Part shown: positions 35,532 through 44,948 of the stretch, piece by piece
Layout: every line of letters starts with the position of its first letter
Position numbering within the stretch: the stretch's first letter is position 1
Assembly (NCBI GenBank): GCA_030041355.1
Contig: JASHNZ010000053.1
Coordinates: forward strand, 1-64,000
DNA length: 64,000 nt
Direction of reading: 5' to 3'
Origin: Nitrososphaerales archaeon
GTDB lineage: Archaea > Thermoproteota > Nitrososphaeria > Nitrososphaerales > CADDZS01
Position numbers and translations under genes: made by a program
The notes under the pieces: model-generated
What the model saw: only the letters and a program-made list of their open reading frames with translations
What the model was told of the DNA's origin: nothing
Database searches by the model: none

Positions 35532-36377
35532 TCACCTTTGCACTTCCTCGACTTCTTTGAACCAAGGTTTTGTAGTCCCCACTCTAGAGCGTACCTTCCA
35601 TTTGTCAGTTTTTGGAGTCTTTTCAACTATTGAATTCAATTTTGCAATGCCGTTTAAAGCTCTTTTCACTTGCTCGTGGGTAAGCTTTCTGGAGTTTTCG
35701 AACTCAACAGCTAAAGATTTTACCTTATCCAAGTTTGTAGTCGCATCAAACCAGAATCCCCAGTCTTCTGATAGCACGCTCGCGATGTAACTTCCTGCGA
35801 CCATATCCTTCGTGCTCTGTTCTGCCACTTCGTGGCCTATGAAAAGGACTATCAAATCGATCAGGTCTTTCCGATTAATCTGATGGATCTGAAGCTTTTC
35901 CAAAACAATGTCTTCAAGAGTTATCGTAGGATAGTCCAGTTCGAGTCTTCCCGAGCCCGGCTTTTCGCCGAATCTGACGTCATGACTAAACTCAAGCTTG
36001 TCGAGAAAGATGTCTACGTGAAAGATATTGTGTGGATGATAGAAGATCAGTCTCCTATTTCCAAAAAAGGCGTTGACCATTATGTCCGGTTTGAACTTTA
36101 GGTCTTGAAAGACCTTGTTTGTCTGGTTCTTCTGTTTCCCATATGCAGCCAAATCCAGATCGGTGAAAGTTGGGTTACCCTCCCCGAATCGGCCGAGGCT
36201 TTTGAAAGCATCGGTACATTCGCTCTTATCGAGAGAATGCACGTAAACTGCGAGAGCCCCAAGTATTCGCAAGCAAACTTGGCGTGAGTTGGCAGTTTCC
36301 ACTATCTTCAGAGCTTCATTTACGAAGTCGCTCTCGCCGAGTTTGACAAATTCCCTCGGACCGCTATCGACACTCAA
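35532..36377 (-). CDS. Nucleotidyltransferase-fold protein
   Basis: The 281-residue protein has the elements of a minimal nucleotidyltransferase palm: a helix ending RILGALAVYVHS, followed by FTDLDLAAYGK (the D-x-D metal pair) and a later acidic strand NIFHVDIFLDK. LEDIVLEKLQIHQINRKDLIDLIVLF resembles the helical part of AbiEii/DUF1814-like enzymes. Such proteins are often toxin halves, but no antitoxin is adjacent; the partner gene here is a phosphoesterase. I regard the fold as likely and the function as unknown. Confidence 0.6.
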   Translation of the reverse strand: MSVDSGPREFVKLGESDFVNEALKIVETANSRQVCLRILGALAVYVHSLDKSECTDAFKSLGRFGEGNPTFTDLDLAAYGKQKNQTNKVFQDLKFKPDIMVNAFFGNRRLIFYHPHNIFHVDIFLDKLEFSHDVRFGEKPGSGRLELDYPTITLEDIVLEKLQIHQINRKDLIDLIVLFIGHEVAEQSTKDMVAGSYIASVLSEDWGFWFDATTNLDKVKSLAVEFENSRKLTHEQVKRALNGIAKLNSIVEKTPKTDKWKVRSRVGTTKPWFKEVEEVQR

Positions 36378-36492
36378 CTGATACCGTCTGAATTAGATGA
36401 GGGTTCAATTTCCTCCATATAAATGAGAGCCAAGCGGACTGCAGACTTTGGACGTTGAAATTATCAGGAGAATAATTTGCTGTAATACGTCA

Positions 36493-36505
36493 TTTACAAA
36501 GTAAA
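36493..36505. promoter_or_regulatory. Small inverted repeat at a promoter
   Basis: TTTAC at 36493-36497 and GTAAA at 36501-36505 form a short dyad that runs into AAATATAAG, a TATA-like element. It lies in the divergent region between the nucleotidyltransferase-like gene and the CBS gene. It may be an operator or simply part of the promoter. Confidence 0.25.
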
Positions 36506-36583
36506 TATAAGACAGAATTTCAAGAAAGGTGGGTGGTGACATGATATCTGCCACAATCTGCAAATGACACATTAGCTTCAATA

Positions 36584-36991
36584 ATGTCCAAAAAAGTTCA
36601 AACACTTTCATCCGATGCTCCCATCAAGAATGCACTCAAGCTCATGAAAAAATTCGCCATTGGTTCCATTGTAGTCACTAGTGATTCAAAGATTGTCGGT
36701 ATAATTACCGAAAGAGATATTGTCAGAAAAATGTCTCAAAGTGGGGGTATCGATCTGACAAAGCCCGTAATCGAAATAGCATCGAAACCTGTAGTTACAG
36801 CAGAACCAAGCACGGAAGTCTGGGAGGCGTTCACTCTGATGCTTAAAAGAAAATTCAGGCGCCTGCCGGTTGTTCAGGATAAAAAACTAGTAGGAATCGT
36901 AACTGAAAGAGACCTCTTCAAATGGGTCGTTCGAGTCGTTTATGAGCCGAATATTCCCGACGATCTCGCCAAGCTGATTCTACAGAGCTAA
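36584..36991 (+). CDS. CBS-domain pair protein
   Basis: The 135-residue protein is two CBS motifs and nothing else: PIKNALKLMKKFAIGSIVVTSDSKIVGIITERDIV (region about 13-48) and STEVWEAFTLMLKRKFRRLPVVQDKKLVGIVTERDLF (about 80-116). Bateman modules of this kind bind adenosyl nucleotides and report energy state to a partner. The gene precedes gcvPA by 49 bases in the same direction, so it may be the first gene of the glycine-decarboxylase unit. Confidence 0.85.
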   Translation: MSKKVQTLSSDAPIKNALKLMKKFAIGSIVVTSDSKIVGIITERDIVRKMSQSGGIDLTKPVIEIASKPVVTAEPSTEVWEAFTLMLKRKFRRLPVVQDKKLVGIVTERDLFKWVVRVVYEPNIPDDLAKLILQS

Positions 36992-37040
36992 CAACAAAAA
37001 CAGAAATGATTATGAGAACGAGGACTTTTTTCAATCAGCA

Positions 37041-38432
37041 ATGAGCAAAGAAAGGACCATCGTTTTTCCGTACGTTCCTAATTCAGTTCCATCCGTCAAA
37101 GCTGAGATGCTTAAGGAAGTCAATGCCAAGGACGAAATGGAGCTTTACAACGAGATACCCGAACATTTGAGGTTCAAGCGCAAGCTAAAGCTGCCTGAAC
37201 CCATCCTTGATGAGTACGATATTAGAAGACATGTTGAGGGCCTTCTCGAAAAAAACAAGAACTGCAAGGAATACCTGAATTTCTTGGGTGCTGGGTGTGC
37301 CCAACATTTTGTCCCAGCCGTTTGCGACGAAATTAATGGCAGAGGAGAATTCCTAACAGCTTACGTGGGCGAGTCGTACGCCGACCACGGCAAGTGGCAG
37401 GCTCTCTTTGAATATTGCAGTCTCATGGGAGAGCTGCTCGATATGGATGTCTTGAGCGTTCCACTTTATGACGGTGGTCAGGCTGCCGCAACTTCGATAC
37501 GAATGGCTTCACGTATCACAGGAAGAAATGAAGTGGTGGTTCCACGTTCCATGAATCCAGAAGTCAGAATGGTTCTTGGAAATTATCTAAAGCCCGACAT
37601 AACGATAAAGGACGTAGACTTTGATCCAAGAAGTGGGCTAATAGACTCTAAAGATCTAAATTCAAAAGTGTCGGCAAAAACCGCTGCGGTTTTCTTAGAG
37701 AATCCAAACTATTTTGGTTGCTTGGAAAGCCAAGCGTCTGAAATAGGAAAACTTGCTCGCGAGAGAGGAGCTGAATTTGTCGTTTATTGCGATCCAATTT
37801 CTTTAGGCGTCCTTGCCCCGCCGTCTCAATATGGGGCTACCATTGCCTGCGGTGAGTATCACACGCTTGGCATACCTATGGTAGCTGGTGGAGGAGTAGG
37901 AGGGTTCATCGCTACCAAAGATGACATGAAATATGTGAGGGAATTCAAAGATTTGATGTTTGGAATAACAGAGACAAATACACCTGGCGAGTACGGTTTC
38001 GGCGAAGTTTTGTTTGAACGCACGTCTTACGGTTCTCGGGAAAAGGGGAAAGAATTTACAGGAACCAGCACTGGAATCTGGGCAATAACCGCGGGAGTCT
38101 ATCTTTCACTCATGGGTCCGAAGGGAATGAAGGAGACGGGAACTACAATAATGCAAATGTCTCACTTTGCTGCGAGAGAACTCGCGAAATTGAAGGGGAT
38201 CTCTTTGAAATTCAAGACTCCTTTCTTCAAGGAATTTGTCTTGAATTTTGACAAGAGCGGCAAAAAGGTATCAAAAATAAATAAGATGCTTTTGAAGAAC
38301 GGGATTATCGGAGGAAAGGATCTGTCTAGAGATTTTCCAAAGCTAGGGCAAAGTGCTCTTTATTGCGTGACCGAGATAAAGACGGAAGATGATATCCAGA
38401 AACTTGTGGAAGCCTTGAAGGAGGCCCTTTAG
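37041..38432 (+). CDS. gcvPA: Glycine dehydrogenase (decarboxylating), subunit 1
   Basis: This 463-residue N-terminal half of the split P-protein is recognised by FLGAGCAQHFVPAVCDEI, LDMDVLSVPLYDGGQAAATSIRMA, GGGVGGFIATKDD and PGEYGFGEVLFERTSYGSREKGKEFTGT. With subunit 2 it decarboxylates glycine on pyridoxal phosphate and hands the aminomethyl group to the H-protein. It is 18 bases upstream of gcvPB. The T and H proteins are not in the window. The chain is 10-20 residues longer than usual, mainly in its leader. Confidence 0.92.
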   Translation: MSKERTIVFPYVPNSVPSVKAEMLKEVNAKDEMELYNEIPEHLRFKRKLKLPEPILDEYDIRRHVEGLLEKNKNCKEYLNFLGAGCAQHFVPAVCDEINGRGEFLTAYVGESYADHGKWQALFEYCSLMGELLDMDVLSVPLYDGGQAAATSIRMASRITGRNEVVVPRSMNPEVRMVLGNYLKPDITIKDVDFDPRSGLIDSKDLNSKVSAKTAAVFLENPNYFGCLESQASEIGKLARERGAEFVVYCDPISLGVLAPPSQYGATIACGEYHTLGIPMVAGGGVGGFIATKDDMKYVREFKDLMFGITETNTPGEYGFGEVLFERTSYGSREKGKEFTGTSTGIWAITAGVYLSLMGPKGMKETGTTIMQMSHFAARELAKLKGISLKFKTPFFKEFVLNFDKSGKKVSKINKMLLKNGIIGGKDLSRDFPKLGQSALYCVTEIKTEDDIQKLVEALKEAL

Positions 38433-38449
38433 GGAGCAAGTGATAGAAT

Positions 38450-40063
38450 ATGCCCAGAGACGAAAAAACTCTTCTTCGCAAATTCCACGAGGCAAAGTGG
38501 GATGAGCAGATTATCTTTGAGATGAGCGTGCCTGGGGAAAGAGGGATTCTTGTTCGTGAAGTCGAACCGTCAGTAAGTAAGAAAGTAGGGGAGGTGTTGG
38601 ATTCGATACCTCTCGCACTTCGAAGAAAGTCTCCACCAAAACTCCCAGAAATAAACCAGATGCGTGTAATGAGGCATTTTCTACATCTCTCGCAAGAGAC
38701 CATGGGAGCCGATCTAACAATTGATATCAGCGAAGGGACATGCACGATGAAATACAGTCCGAAGGTTCAAGAACATGTAGCGGCCCGACATCCGGGCATC
38801 AGAGAAATCCATCCATTACAGCCTGCTGAAACGATACAAGGAACGCTCGAAATTATCTACAAGTTAGAGCAGTTCCTCAAGGAAATTTCTGGGATGGACA
38901 AATTCTCATTCCAGCCCGGTGGCGGAGCTCAAGCCGCATATACAGCCGCTTCTGTAATTAGGGCATATCACGCTTCAAGAGGAGATACAGATAGAACGGA
39001 GACAATCACGACGATGTTTTCGCATCCGTGTGATGCGGCAGGTCCAGCAACAGCGGGATTCAAGGTAGTTACCCTCATGCCAAACGAGGAAGGCTATGTA
39101 GATGTAGATGCTTTCAAGGCTGCTTTATCTGATCGTACGGCAGCTATATTCATAACGAATCCTGAGGATACCGGGATCTATAACCCTAGAATAGATGAGT
39201 TCGTCAGGGCTGCCCACAAAGCAGGAGCTCTTTGCTACTACGATCAAGCCAACGCGAACGGAATGCTTGGAATTACAAGGGCAAGGGATGCGGGCTTTGA
39301 TCTATGCCACTTCAATTTGCACAAGACTTTCTCGGTTCCGCATGGAAGCATGGGAGGAGCAGTCGGAGCATTGGGATGTACTAATGACATTGCGAAATAC
39401 TTCCCGGTTCCCAGAGTAGAGTTTGACAGAAAGAAAAAGGCGTACTTCTTGGATTATGATGCTCCTGAATCCATCGGCAAAGTGAGAACGTTCATGGGGA
39501 ACGTTCAGAGTCTAGTGAAATCGTACACTTGGATCATGCAACACGGAGCGCAAGGGCTCCACGAAGTTGCCGTCTGCTCTGTTCTTAACAACCAGTACAT
39601 GTTGAAGAAACTGAATGAGATTCCTGGAGTTGTTGTGCGCTATGCTCCTGGAAAAAGAAGACTGGAGCAAGTGCGGTACAGTTGGGAGAAACTAAAGGCG
39701 GATACGGGTGTTGGAACTGACGATGTCATGAGAAGAATGGCAGACTTTGGTTTGCAGCACTACTGGACGAGCCACCATCCGTGGGTAGTTCCCGAGCCGT
39801 TTACACTTGAGCCCTGCGAGTCCTACTCCAAGGATGATATCGATGAATATGTTGCAGTGTTCCGTCAGATTTCGAAGGAAGCGTACGAAAATCCTGAATT
39901 CGTGAAGAACGCTCCGTACAATTCGGTCGTTCATAAGGTGCCTAATCCGAGCATTGATGAACCTGAGAGAATCGCAGTTACTTGGAGACAGTACCTCAAA
40001 AAGAAGGAGAAAGCCCGAGAAGGTTTGGCGACTCGCCAGCTAACCGTTGAGAAAACGCATTAA
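38450..40063 (+). CDS. gcvPB: Glycine dehydrogenase (decarboxylating), subunit 2
   Basis: This 537-residue catalytic half carries the pyridoxal-phosphate lysine in HFNLHKTFSVPHG (about residue 289) and the cofactor-loop segments SFQPGGGAQAAYTAAS and FSHPCDAAGPATAGF. Many bacterial GcvPB proteins have about 490 residues; this one has extra N-terminal and C-terminal residues (KKKEKAREGLATRQL tail). GGG in the usual HxGGGGPG phrase reads GSMGGAVG here, a modest departure. It forms an alpha2-beta2 complex with GcvPA. Confidence 0.9.
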   Translation: MPRDEKTLLRKFHEAKWDEQIIFEMSVPGERGILVREVEPSVSKKVGEVLDSIPLALRRKSPPKLPEINQMRVMRHFLHLSQETMGADLTIDISEGTCTMKYSPKVQEHVAARHPGIREIHPLQPAETIQGTLEIIYKLEQFLKEISGMDKFSFQPGGGAQAAYTAASVIRAYHASRGDTDRTETITTMFSHPCDAAGPATAGFKVVTLMPNEEGYVDVDAFKAALSDRTAAIFITNPEDTGIYNPRIDEFVRAAHKAGALCYYDQANANGMLGITRARDAGFDLCHFNLHKTFSVPHGSMGGAVGALGCTNDIAKYFPVPRVEFDRKKKAYFLDYDAPESIGKVRTFMGNVQSLVKSYTWIMQHGAQGLHEVAVCSVLNNQYMLKKLNEIPGVVVRYAPGKRRLEQVRYSWEKLKADTGVGTDDVMRRMADFGLQHYWTSHHPWVVPEPFTLEPCESYSKDDIDEYVAVFRQISKEAYENPEFVKNAPYNSVVHKVPNPSIDEPERIAVTWRQYLKKKEKAREGLATRQLTVEKTH

Positions 40064-40089
40064 CTGAGCGACGTTAAAGAGTTTGACTA

Positions 40090-41229
40090 ATGGGCTCAAT
40101 TGTGGTTTCGAATACTAAGAAGAAGCTTGGCCTGATTGTGAATCCCGTTGCTGGGATCGGAGGTAGGGTCGGACTCAAGGGTTCAGACGGAGCTAGTATC
40201 TTAGATGAAGCGATACAGTTAGGCGCCATTCCAGAATCTCCTCAAAGAGCTTCGGAAGCTCTCCGAGTATTGGCAAGAATCAAGGAGAATATCGATCTCT
40301 ACTGCTATCCTTTCGATATGGGTGAATCGGAAGCGAGAGAATGCGGCTTCCTTCCTATCGTAGTCGGTTCAATCCAAAGAGGACACACCACTTCCGAAGA
40401 CACATTTAGAGCGGCACAAGAAATGAGAGACATCGGAACCGATCTCTTGCTCTTTGCCGGTGGAGATGGTACGGCAAGGGACATTTACAGATCTGTTGGT
40501 CGCACACTTACTGTTCTTGGCATACCCGCAGGCGTTAAAATGCATTCAGCAGTTTTCGCCTTGAATGCGAGAAACGCCGGAGAAGCAGCTCTTACATTTC
40601 TCACAGATTCTGATCAAGCTTATGTCGAGGAAGAAGTTATGGACATCGACGAGGCTTCATTTAGAAGAGGAGTAGTAGCCGCGAAACTCTACGGATATCT
40701 GCGCGTTCCTCAGGCACAACGTTATATGCAAAGTGCCAAGTCTGGAGGGTTTCAAACAGAGAAGCAAGTAATTCAGGGGATGGCATCCGAGCTCGCAAGT
40801 AGCATTGAGAAGGACTGTTTATCCGTCTATGGGCCGGGCACAACTACGAGGGACATTTTGGCGGAATTTGGCTTGGATAAGACTCTTCTCGGTGTCGACG
40901 TAATCTTGGGAGATAAAATTGTTGCAAGAGATGTAAACGAACAAGAGCTTTTGGATTTTCTCAAAGCAAAGAAAGCGAAGATAGTCGTCACAATAATTGG
41001 GCAACAGGGATACATCTTTGGAAGAGGGAATCAGCAAATAAGCCCTAAAATAATACAAAGAGTTGGCAAGGACAATATCTTAGTTGTAGCGAGTAAACAA
41101 AAATTGGCCTCGCTTCAAGGCAGACCGCTACTCGTTGATACTGGAAATGAGACTGTTGATGCGGAATTGCGAGGTTATATGCGCGTCATAACTGGGTACA
41201 AAGATTATGTGGTTTACAGAGTCAACTAA
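40090..41229 (+). CDS. ATP-NAD kinase, AcoX type
   Basis: The 379-residue protein has the diacylglycerol/NAD-kinase signature: LGLIVNPVAGIGGRVGLKGSDG at the N-terminus, AGGDGTARD at residues 123-131 and GIPAGVKMHSAVFA. The C-terminal third (IVTIIGQQGYIFGRGNQQISP) is typical of the AcoX-like branch found with acetoin or glycine-cleavage genes rather than of housekeeping NadK. The likely reaction is phosphorylation of NAD or a related substrate. It follows gcvPB by 26 bases and is probably co-transcribed. Confidence 0.8.
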   Translation: MGSIVVSNTKKKLGLIVNPVAGIGGRVGLKGSDGASILDEAIQLGAIPESPQRASEALRVLARIKENIDLYCYPFDMGESEARECGFLPIVVGSIQRGHTTSEDTFRAAQEMRDIGTDLLLFAGGDGTARDIYRSVGRTLTVLGIPAGVKMHSAVFALNARNAGEAALTFLTDSDQAYVEEEVMDIDEASFRRGVVAAKLYGYLRVPQAQRYMQSAKSGGFQTEKQVIQGMASELASSIEKDCLSVYGPGTTTRDILAEFGLDKTLLGVDVILGDKIVARDVNEQELLDFLKAKKAKIVVTIIGQQGYIFGRGNQQISPKIIQRVGKDNILVVASKQKLASLQGRPLLVDTGNETVDAELRGYMRVITGYKDYVVYRVN

Positions 41230-41269
41230 AATTTACTTGATTCAGGAGTACCATTTTTGAAAGTGTAAC

Positions 41270-41629
41270 TTGATGCAATCGACAAAAGAAAACAATACCT
41301 TCAGTGATCAGAACGCACTCTACCTCGACACGGTTCGAGAGCGCAACCCGGTTCTCATAGAATTTTCTGCGGAGCTCCATAGGCGAAACGAATTGCCAGT
41401 CGGAACGTATGTGTTAGATCTGGGTGCGCACAAGAACAATGCACGAGCTGTGAGGGCTGAGGCAGACAAGTATGGAATAAAGCTCTACTACATGAGTAAG
41501 CAGATAGCGAGGAACCCACTCGTCACGCAAACAGTTGTCAACGAAGGATTTCATGGGGTCGTCGCAGTCGAGCTTCTGAAAAAAATGTCTGGTTTTCCAG
41601 AACATTCTTGCAGTGGTTCAATTCTTTAG
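41270..41629 (+). pseudogene. Alanine-racemase-fold (YhfX-like) protein, truncated
   Basis: The first 105 codons match the N-terminus of PLP-dependent racemase-fold proteins: RNPVLIEFSAELHRRNELPVGTYVLDLGAHKNNA and then IKLYYMSKQIARNPLVTQ, where the lysine in SKQ is the expected PLP-binding residue. After GFHGVVAVELLKK, a run of seven A precedes unrelated sequence and a stop. The functional family has 350-390 residues, so the barrel is lost. The break lies against the 3' end of the convergent aldehyde dehydrogenase gene, as if a deletion joined the two. The fragment follows the AcoX-type kinase by 40 bases. Confidence 0.65.
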
Positions 41630-41676
41630 GGCGCGAAGACCTTGAATTTTCTTCTGGCGGGTCAACAGGCCTTCGT

Positions 41677-43158
41677 CTATTCAGAAAGGACAAGTCCGTA
41701 TGCAACATCGTCGATCTCTCCGGTTTCATTTACGAAGATGTGCCTTGTTTGAGTGAACTCTAGCATTCCCTCGAGGCCAAGTTCCCTCCCAATTCCACTT
41801 TTCTTGAAACCGCCCCTAGGCGCTGCGGCAGAGAGTAAATGATATTCATTAACCCAAACAGTTCCTGCTTCAATTCTGCTGGCTATCCGCTTCGCCTTGT
41901 CAAGATCCTTCGACCAGACTCCAGCGGCCAAGCCATAGGCTGTGTCGTTCGCAATATCCAAAGCGTCATCTTCTCTTTCAAAGTCGAGTGCTACGAGCAC
42001 CGGTCCAAAGACTTCTTCTCTACCTATTTCGATGTCATTGGAGACTTCGGTGAGAAGAGTCGGCGCGTAGTACATGCCTCCCGCCGGGACAACTCGCGCA
42101 ATCTGCTTCTGGTAATACATGGTCGCGCCCCGTTTCACACCGTCGTCTACCATGCTCTCGATCTTCTTCTTTTGCTCTGCCGTGGTTATGGCACTCAAAT
42201 CTGTCTCCATGTCTAGAGGGTTACCTGCCCGCATCTTCTCCAGTTTTTCTTTTAGTATTGAAAGGAACTTTTCTCTTATCGAAGCTTGCACTATTAGCCT
42301 ACTACCTGACTCGCAGAGCTGACCGGAGTTCAGGTAGATCCCAAAGAGCACTCCATTTACCGCCTTGTTCAAGTTAGCATCCTCAAAGACTATATTGGGA
42401 GACTTGCCTCCGAGCTCCAGCGTGAATTTTTTCACTCCTTTGGAACTTGACAGCAACTTTTCCCCCGTGCTTGTCGAACCGGTGAAGCTGATCATGTTGA
42501 CCTTAGGGCTGCTCACCAGCGTCTCCCCAACTGTAGAGCCCCGACCTGTTAGAGTGTTAACCACCCCGTCTGGGAAACCAGCTTCTTTGATGTCTCGAGC
42601 CAACTCAAGTGCAGTGAGAGGGGTGTAGTGTGAGGGCTTTAGAACGACGGTATTGCCTGCAAGAAGCGGGGGTGCGAGCTTCCAAACCGCCATTAAGAAC
42701 GGGACATTCCAAGGCGCGATAGCGCCCACGACGCCAATGGGCTCGTATTGCACTATCCCTCTTGTGCCGGGGTACTCAGGGTGCTCTATCTCTCTAGAGA
42801 TTGGGAAGTCCTTAGTTGTTGCAAAGTACCTTATGTGTTCGATTCCAAGCGGGATGTCCATGAGAGTACTTTGCCGGATCGTCTTTCCGGTGTTCAAAGA
42901 CTCTAGTTGAGAATAATCCTCCGCTCTTGACTGAACCCTCTCTGCGAGCTTCAGCAGGAGCGCCTGCCTTTCCGGAAGACTAGTTTTGGACCACTTACCG
43001 AAGGCCTCAGAAGCCGCATCAATAGCCTCCTTGGTCTTTTCCGAAGTAGCTAGGGCAACAGTTGCAATGGAGGTTCCATCAGCGGGGCTTTTTAGTACGA
43101 GCTCTTCTCCCTCGAAATCTTCTTGACCGCTGATGAAGTTGCCGTACCGCCCGTTCAT
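41677..43158 (-). CDS. Aldehyde dehydrogenase (NAD(P)+)
   Basis: The 493-residue enzyme has the full ALDH set: PWNVPFLMAVWKLAPPLLAGNTVVLKPS (cofactor and Asn/Lys residues), SFTGSTSTGEKLL, catalytic Glu in TLELGGKSPNIVFEDA, catalytic Cys in NSGQLCESGSRLIVQ and the late EVFGPVLVALDFE and KSGIGRELG motifs. It oxidises an aldehyde to a carboxylate in the cytoplasm. It starts 4 bases after the alcohol dehydrogenase stop. Together they would turn a primary alcohol into an acid. The substrate is not readable. Confidence 0.92.
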   Translation of the reverse strand: MNGRYGNFISGQEDFEGEELVLKSPADGTSIATVALATSEKTKEAIDAASEAFGKWSKTSLPERQALLLKLAERVQSRAEDYSQLESLNTGKTIRQSTLMDIPLGIEHIRYFATTKDFPISREIEHPEYPGTRGIVQYEPIGVVGAIAPWNVPFLMAVWKLAPPLLAGNTVVLKPSHYTPLTALELARDIKEAGFPDGVVNTLTGRGSTVGETLVSSPKVNMISFTGSTSTGEKLLSSSKGVKKFTLELGGKSPNIVFEDANLNKAVNGVLFGIYLNSGQLCESGSRLIVQASIREKFLSILKEKLEKMRAGNPLDMETDLSAITTAEQKKKIESMVDDGVKRGATMYYQKQIARVVPAGGMYYAPTLLTEVSNDIEIGREEVFGPVLVALDFEREDDALDIANDTAYGLAAGVWSKDLDKAKRIASRIEAGTVWVNEYHLLSAAAPRGGFKKSGIGRELGLEGMLEFTQTRHIFVNETGEIDDVAYGLVLSE

Positions 43159-43162
43159 GACT

Positions 43163-44302
43163 TTAGGTCCCTCGATACGCTTTGATGAAAAGGTTCCTCA
43201 GGTCCGCGGAACTCGAATCCTTTGGGTTTGTTACCATGCCTGTGGACTCTCCCGCGAGCGTGACTAGGGCGTCCAAGTTCGAGAAATACTCCTTTTCGTC
43301 GATCCCAGCCTCTTTGATAGTCTGGGCCTGACCTATCGCTTTGAGGATGGTCCGAATCGAGTCAGAGAGTCTTCCCACTCTATACTTATCAGGGAAGAGG
43401 CGATTTAGCTTGTCGTACCTCTCCGTGCAAGAGTCGTAATTATAGTCCACAACGCATGGAAGAAATAGACCCACCGTTTTTCCGTGCGGGAGCTTAAAAC
43501 GAGCTCCCAGAGAGTGGGCTAACGCGTGCACGAGACCGATCTGAGAATTTGAAAAGGCAAGACCGGCCATCGATGCGCCAATATGAACTTGATTGCGGAA
43601 CGCCGGGTTTTTCATATCTTTGATGACACTTTCAATGTTGCCAAGAATTAACTCCAGTGCTTTCTCTGCCATAGCATCTGAGAAGGGATTGTGCCATGTG
43701 CTCCCGTATGCTTCGACCGCGTGCCCTATCGCGTCGGTGGCTGTGTTCCTCGTCTGCTCTAAAGGGAGTGATAGGACGAGGGCCGGATCGAGTATGGCAT
43801 AGTCTGGCAAAATTTCTCTCGAAGCAAGCTCGTGTTTTCTTTTTTCATTTTCTTCAGAGAGCACCGCTGCCCACGTACATTCCGAGCCAGTGCCGCTTGT
43901 AGATGGAATGGCAATGAGCCTGCTCTTCTTCCTCAGTCCAAGCTGGACGAGAGGAGTGACATCGTAGACAGTGAGATCTGGTCGTTCGTAAAGGAAAAAG
44001 AGTATTTTGGTAGTGTCTATCGCCGAGCCTCCGCCCACTGCTATGAACCAATCCGGTGAGAATTCATTGATGCGCCCCAAGTGCGCCGTCATCTCGGATA
44101 AGGGAGGCTCTTCCGAAACATCCCCGACTATCAACGACTCGACTCCTTCACCAAGAGCTCGACGTACACGCTCTGGGATATCCGTCTTGAGCAAATTGCG
44201 ATCAGTAATTATTGTGGCACGCTTGATGCTGAGCAAGGAAAGAAAGGAAAGAGAGTCTTCGCCAAACACTATCTCGGGAGACCGAAAGTACCACATTCGC
44301 AA
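43163..44302 (-). CDS. Iron-containing alcohol dehydrogenase
   Basis: The 379-residue family III dehydrogenase has the N-terminal nucleotide domain GGGSAIDTTKIL and the metal ligands in ATDAIGHAVEAYGS (Asp, His), GLVHALAHSLGARFKLPHGKTVG (His, His). GTGSECTWAAVLS is the usual substrate-site loop. It oxidises an alcohol or reduces an aldehyde with NAD(P). It sits in the middle of an SCP2 - ADH - ALDH operon, with 3 and 4 base gaps to its neighbours. Confidence 0.9.
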   Translation of the reverse strand: MRMWYFRSPEIVFGEDSLSFLSLLSIKRATIITDRNLLKTDIPERVRRALGEGVESLIVGDVSEEPPLSEMTAHLGRINEFSPDWFIAVGGGSAIDTTKILFFLYERPDLTVYDVTPLVQLGLRKKSRLIAIPSTSGTGSECTWAAVLSEENEKRKHELASREILPDYAILDPALVLSLPLEQTRNTATDAIGHAVEAYGSTWHNPFSDAMAEKALELILGNIESVIKDMKNPAFRNQVHIGASMAGLAFSNSQIGLVHALAHSLGARFKLPHGKTVGLFLPCVVDYNYDSCTERYDKLNRLFPDKYRVGRLSDSIRTILKAIGQAQTIKEAGIDEKEYFSNLDALVTLAGESTGMVTNPKDSSSADLRNLFIKAYRGT

Positions 44303-44305
44303 ACA

Positions 44306-44710
44306 TCAGAATTGTGTGTCGACTGTAGCCGCTGTGCTTACCATCTCTTTTGCGGCCTTTGTGAACCTCATTATTTTTATCATGGAACCTTGAAGCTTGA
44401 ATTTGCCGGTCAGCAATCCCTGTATCGGATCGATTTCCTTATTGATAAGCCTCCTCCAGTTCGCATAAGGACCGATGTACTTGAATTCCGAATGGGGCAA
44501 CTCCGATTCAGTGAATGAGAACTTCGTATCCCTGCATTTGCCGTGATAAAGATCAAGATACAGGTAGGCGTCCTTATTGAACGACTCGTCTTTCTGAATG
44601 ACGAATGTTATCGCGCCTTCCCAGTTCTTCCCAGCATCTTCATAGTTAGAGTTTGAGTTAAGCTTCTCTACATACTCTTTACCCCATTCCTCGGTAGCAA
44701 ATTTTGGCAA
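44306..44710 (-). CDS. SCP2-like sterol/lipid-binding domain protein
   Basis: This 134-residue single-domain protein has the SCP2 pattern: LYLDLYHGKCRDTKFSFTE, FKYIGPYANWRRLINKEIDPIQGLLTGKFKLQGSMIKIMRFTKAAKEMV (regions about 48-66 and 76-125). Such stand-alone SCP2 proteins bind hydrophobic ligands, often lipid or acyl compounds. As the first gene before the alcohol and aldehyde dehydrogenases it may present a lipophilic alcohol or aldehyde to them; this is inference from position. Confidence 0.85.
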   Translation of the reverse strand: MPKFATEEWGKEYVEKLNSNSNYEDAGKNWEGAITFVIQKDESFNKDAYLYLDLYHGKCRDTKFSFTESELPHSEFKYIGPYANWRRLINKEIDPIQGLLTGKFKLQGSMIKIMRFTKAAKEMVSTAATVDTQF

Positions 44711-44948
44711 TTTGATCCGCGTCCTTAACTAAATGTGTTCTCAGTTATTAAGAGACCGGAGATGTGCAAGCTAACCGAAAAGCTCCTGCCTGTCTTCTTA
44801 CTTTTGTCGTGCTCAACACCTGCACGACTTTGGGCACCTGGACGGAATCTTTCACAATCTCGACATAGCCTAAAGGCAGACCGTCTTCGCGGTTGCTCAG
44901 GCTGCGATTCAGGGCGACGTCGTAGCAGGTTTCCAAGACCAAGTGCAG

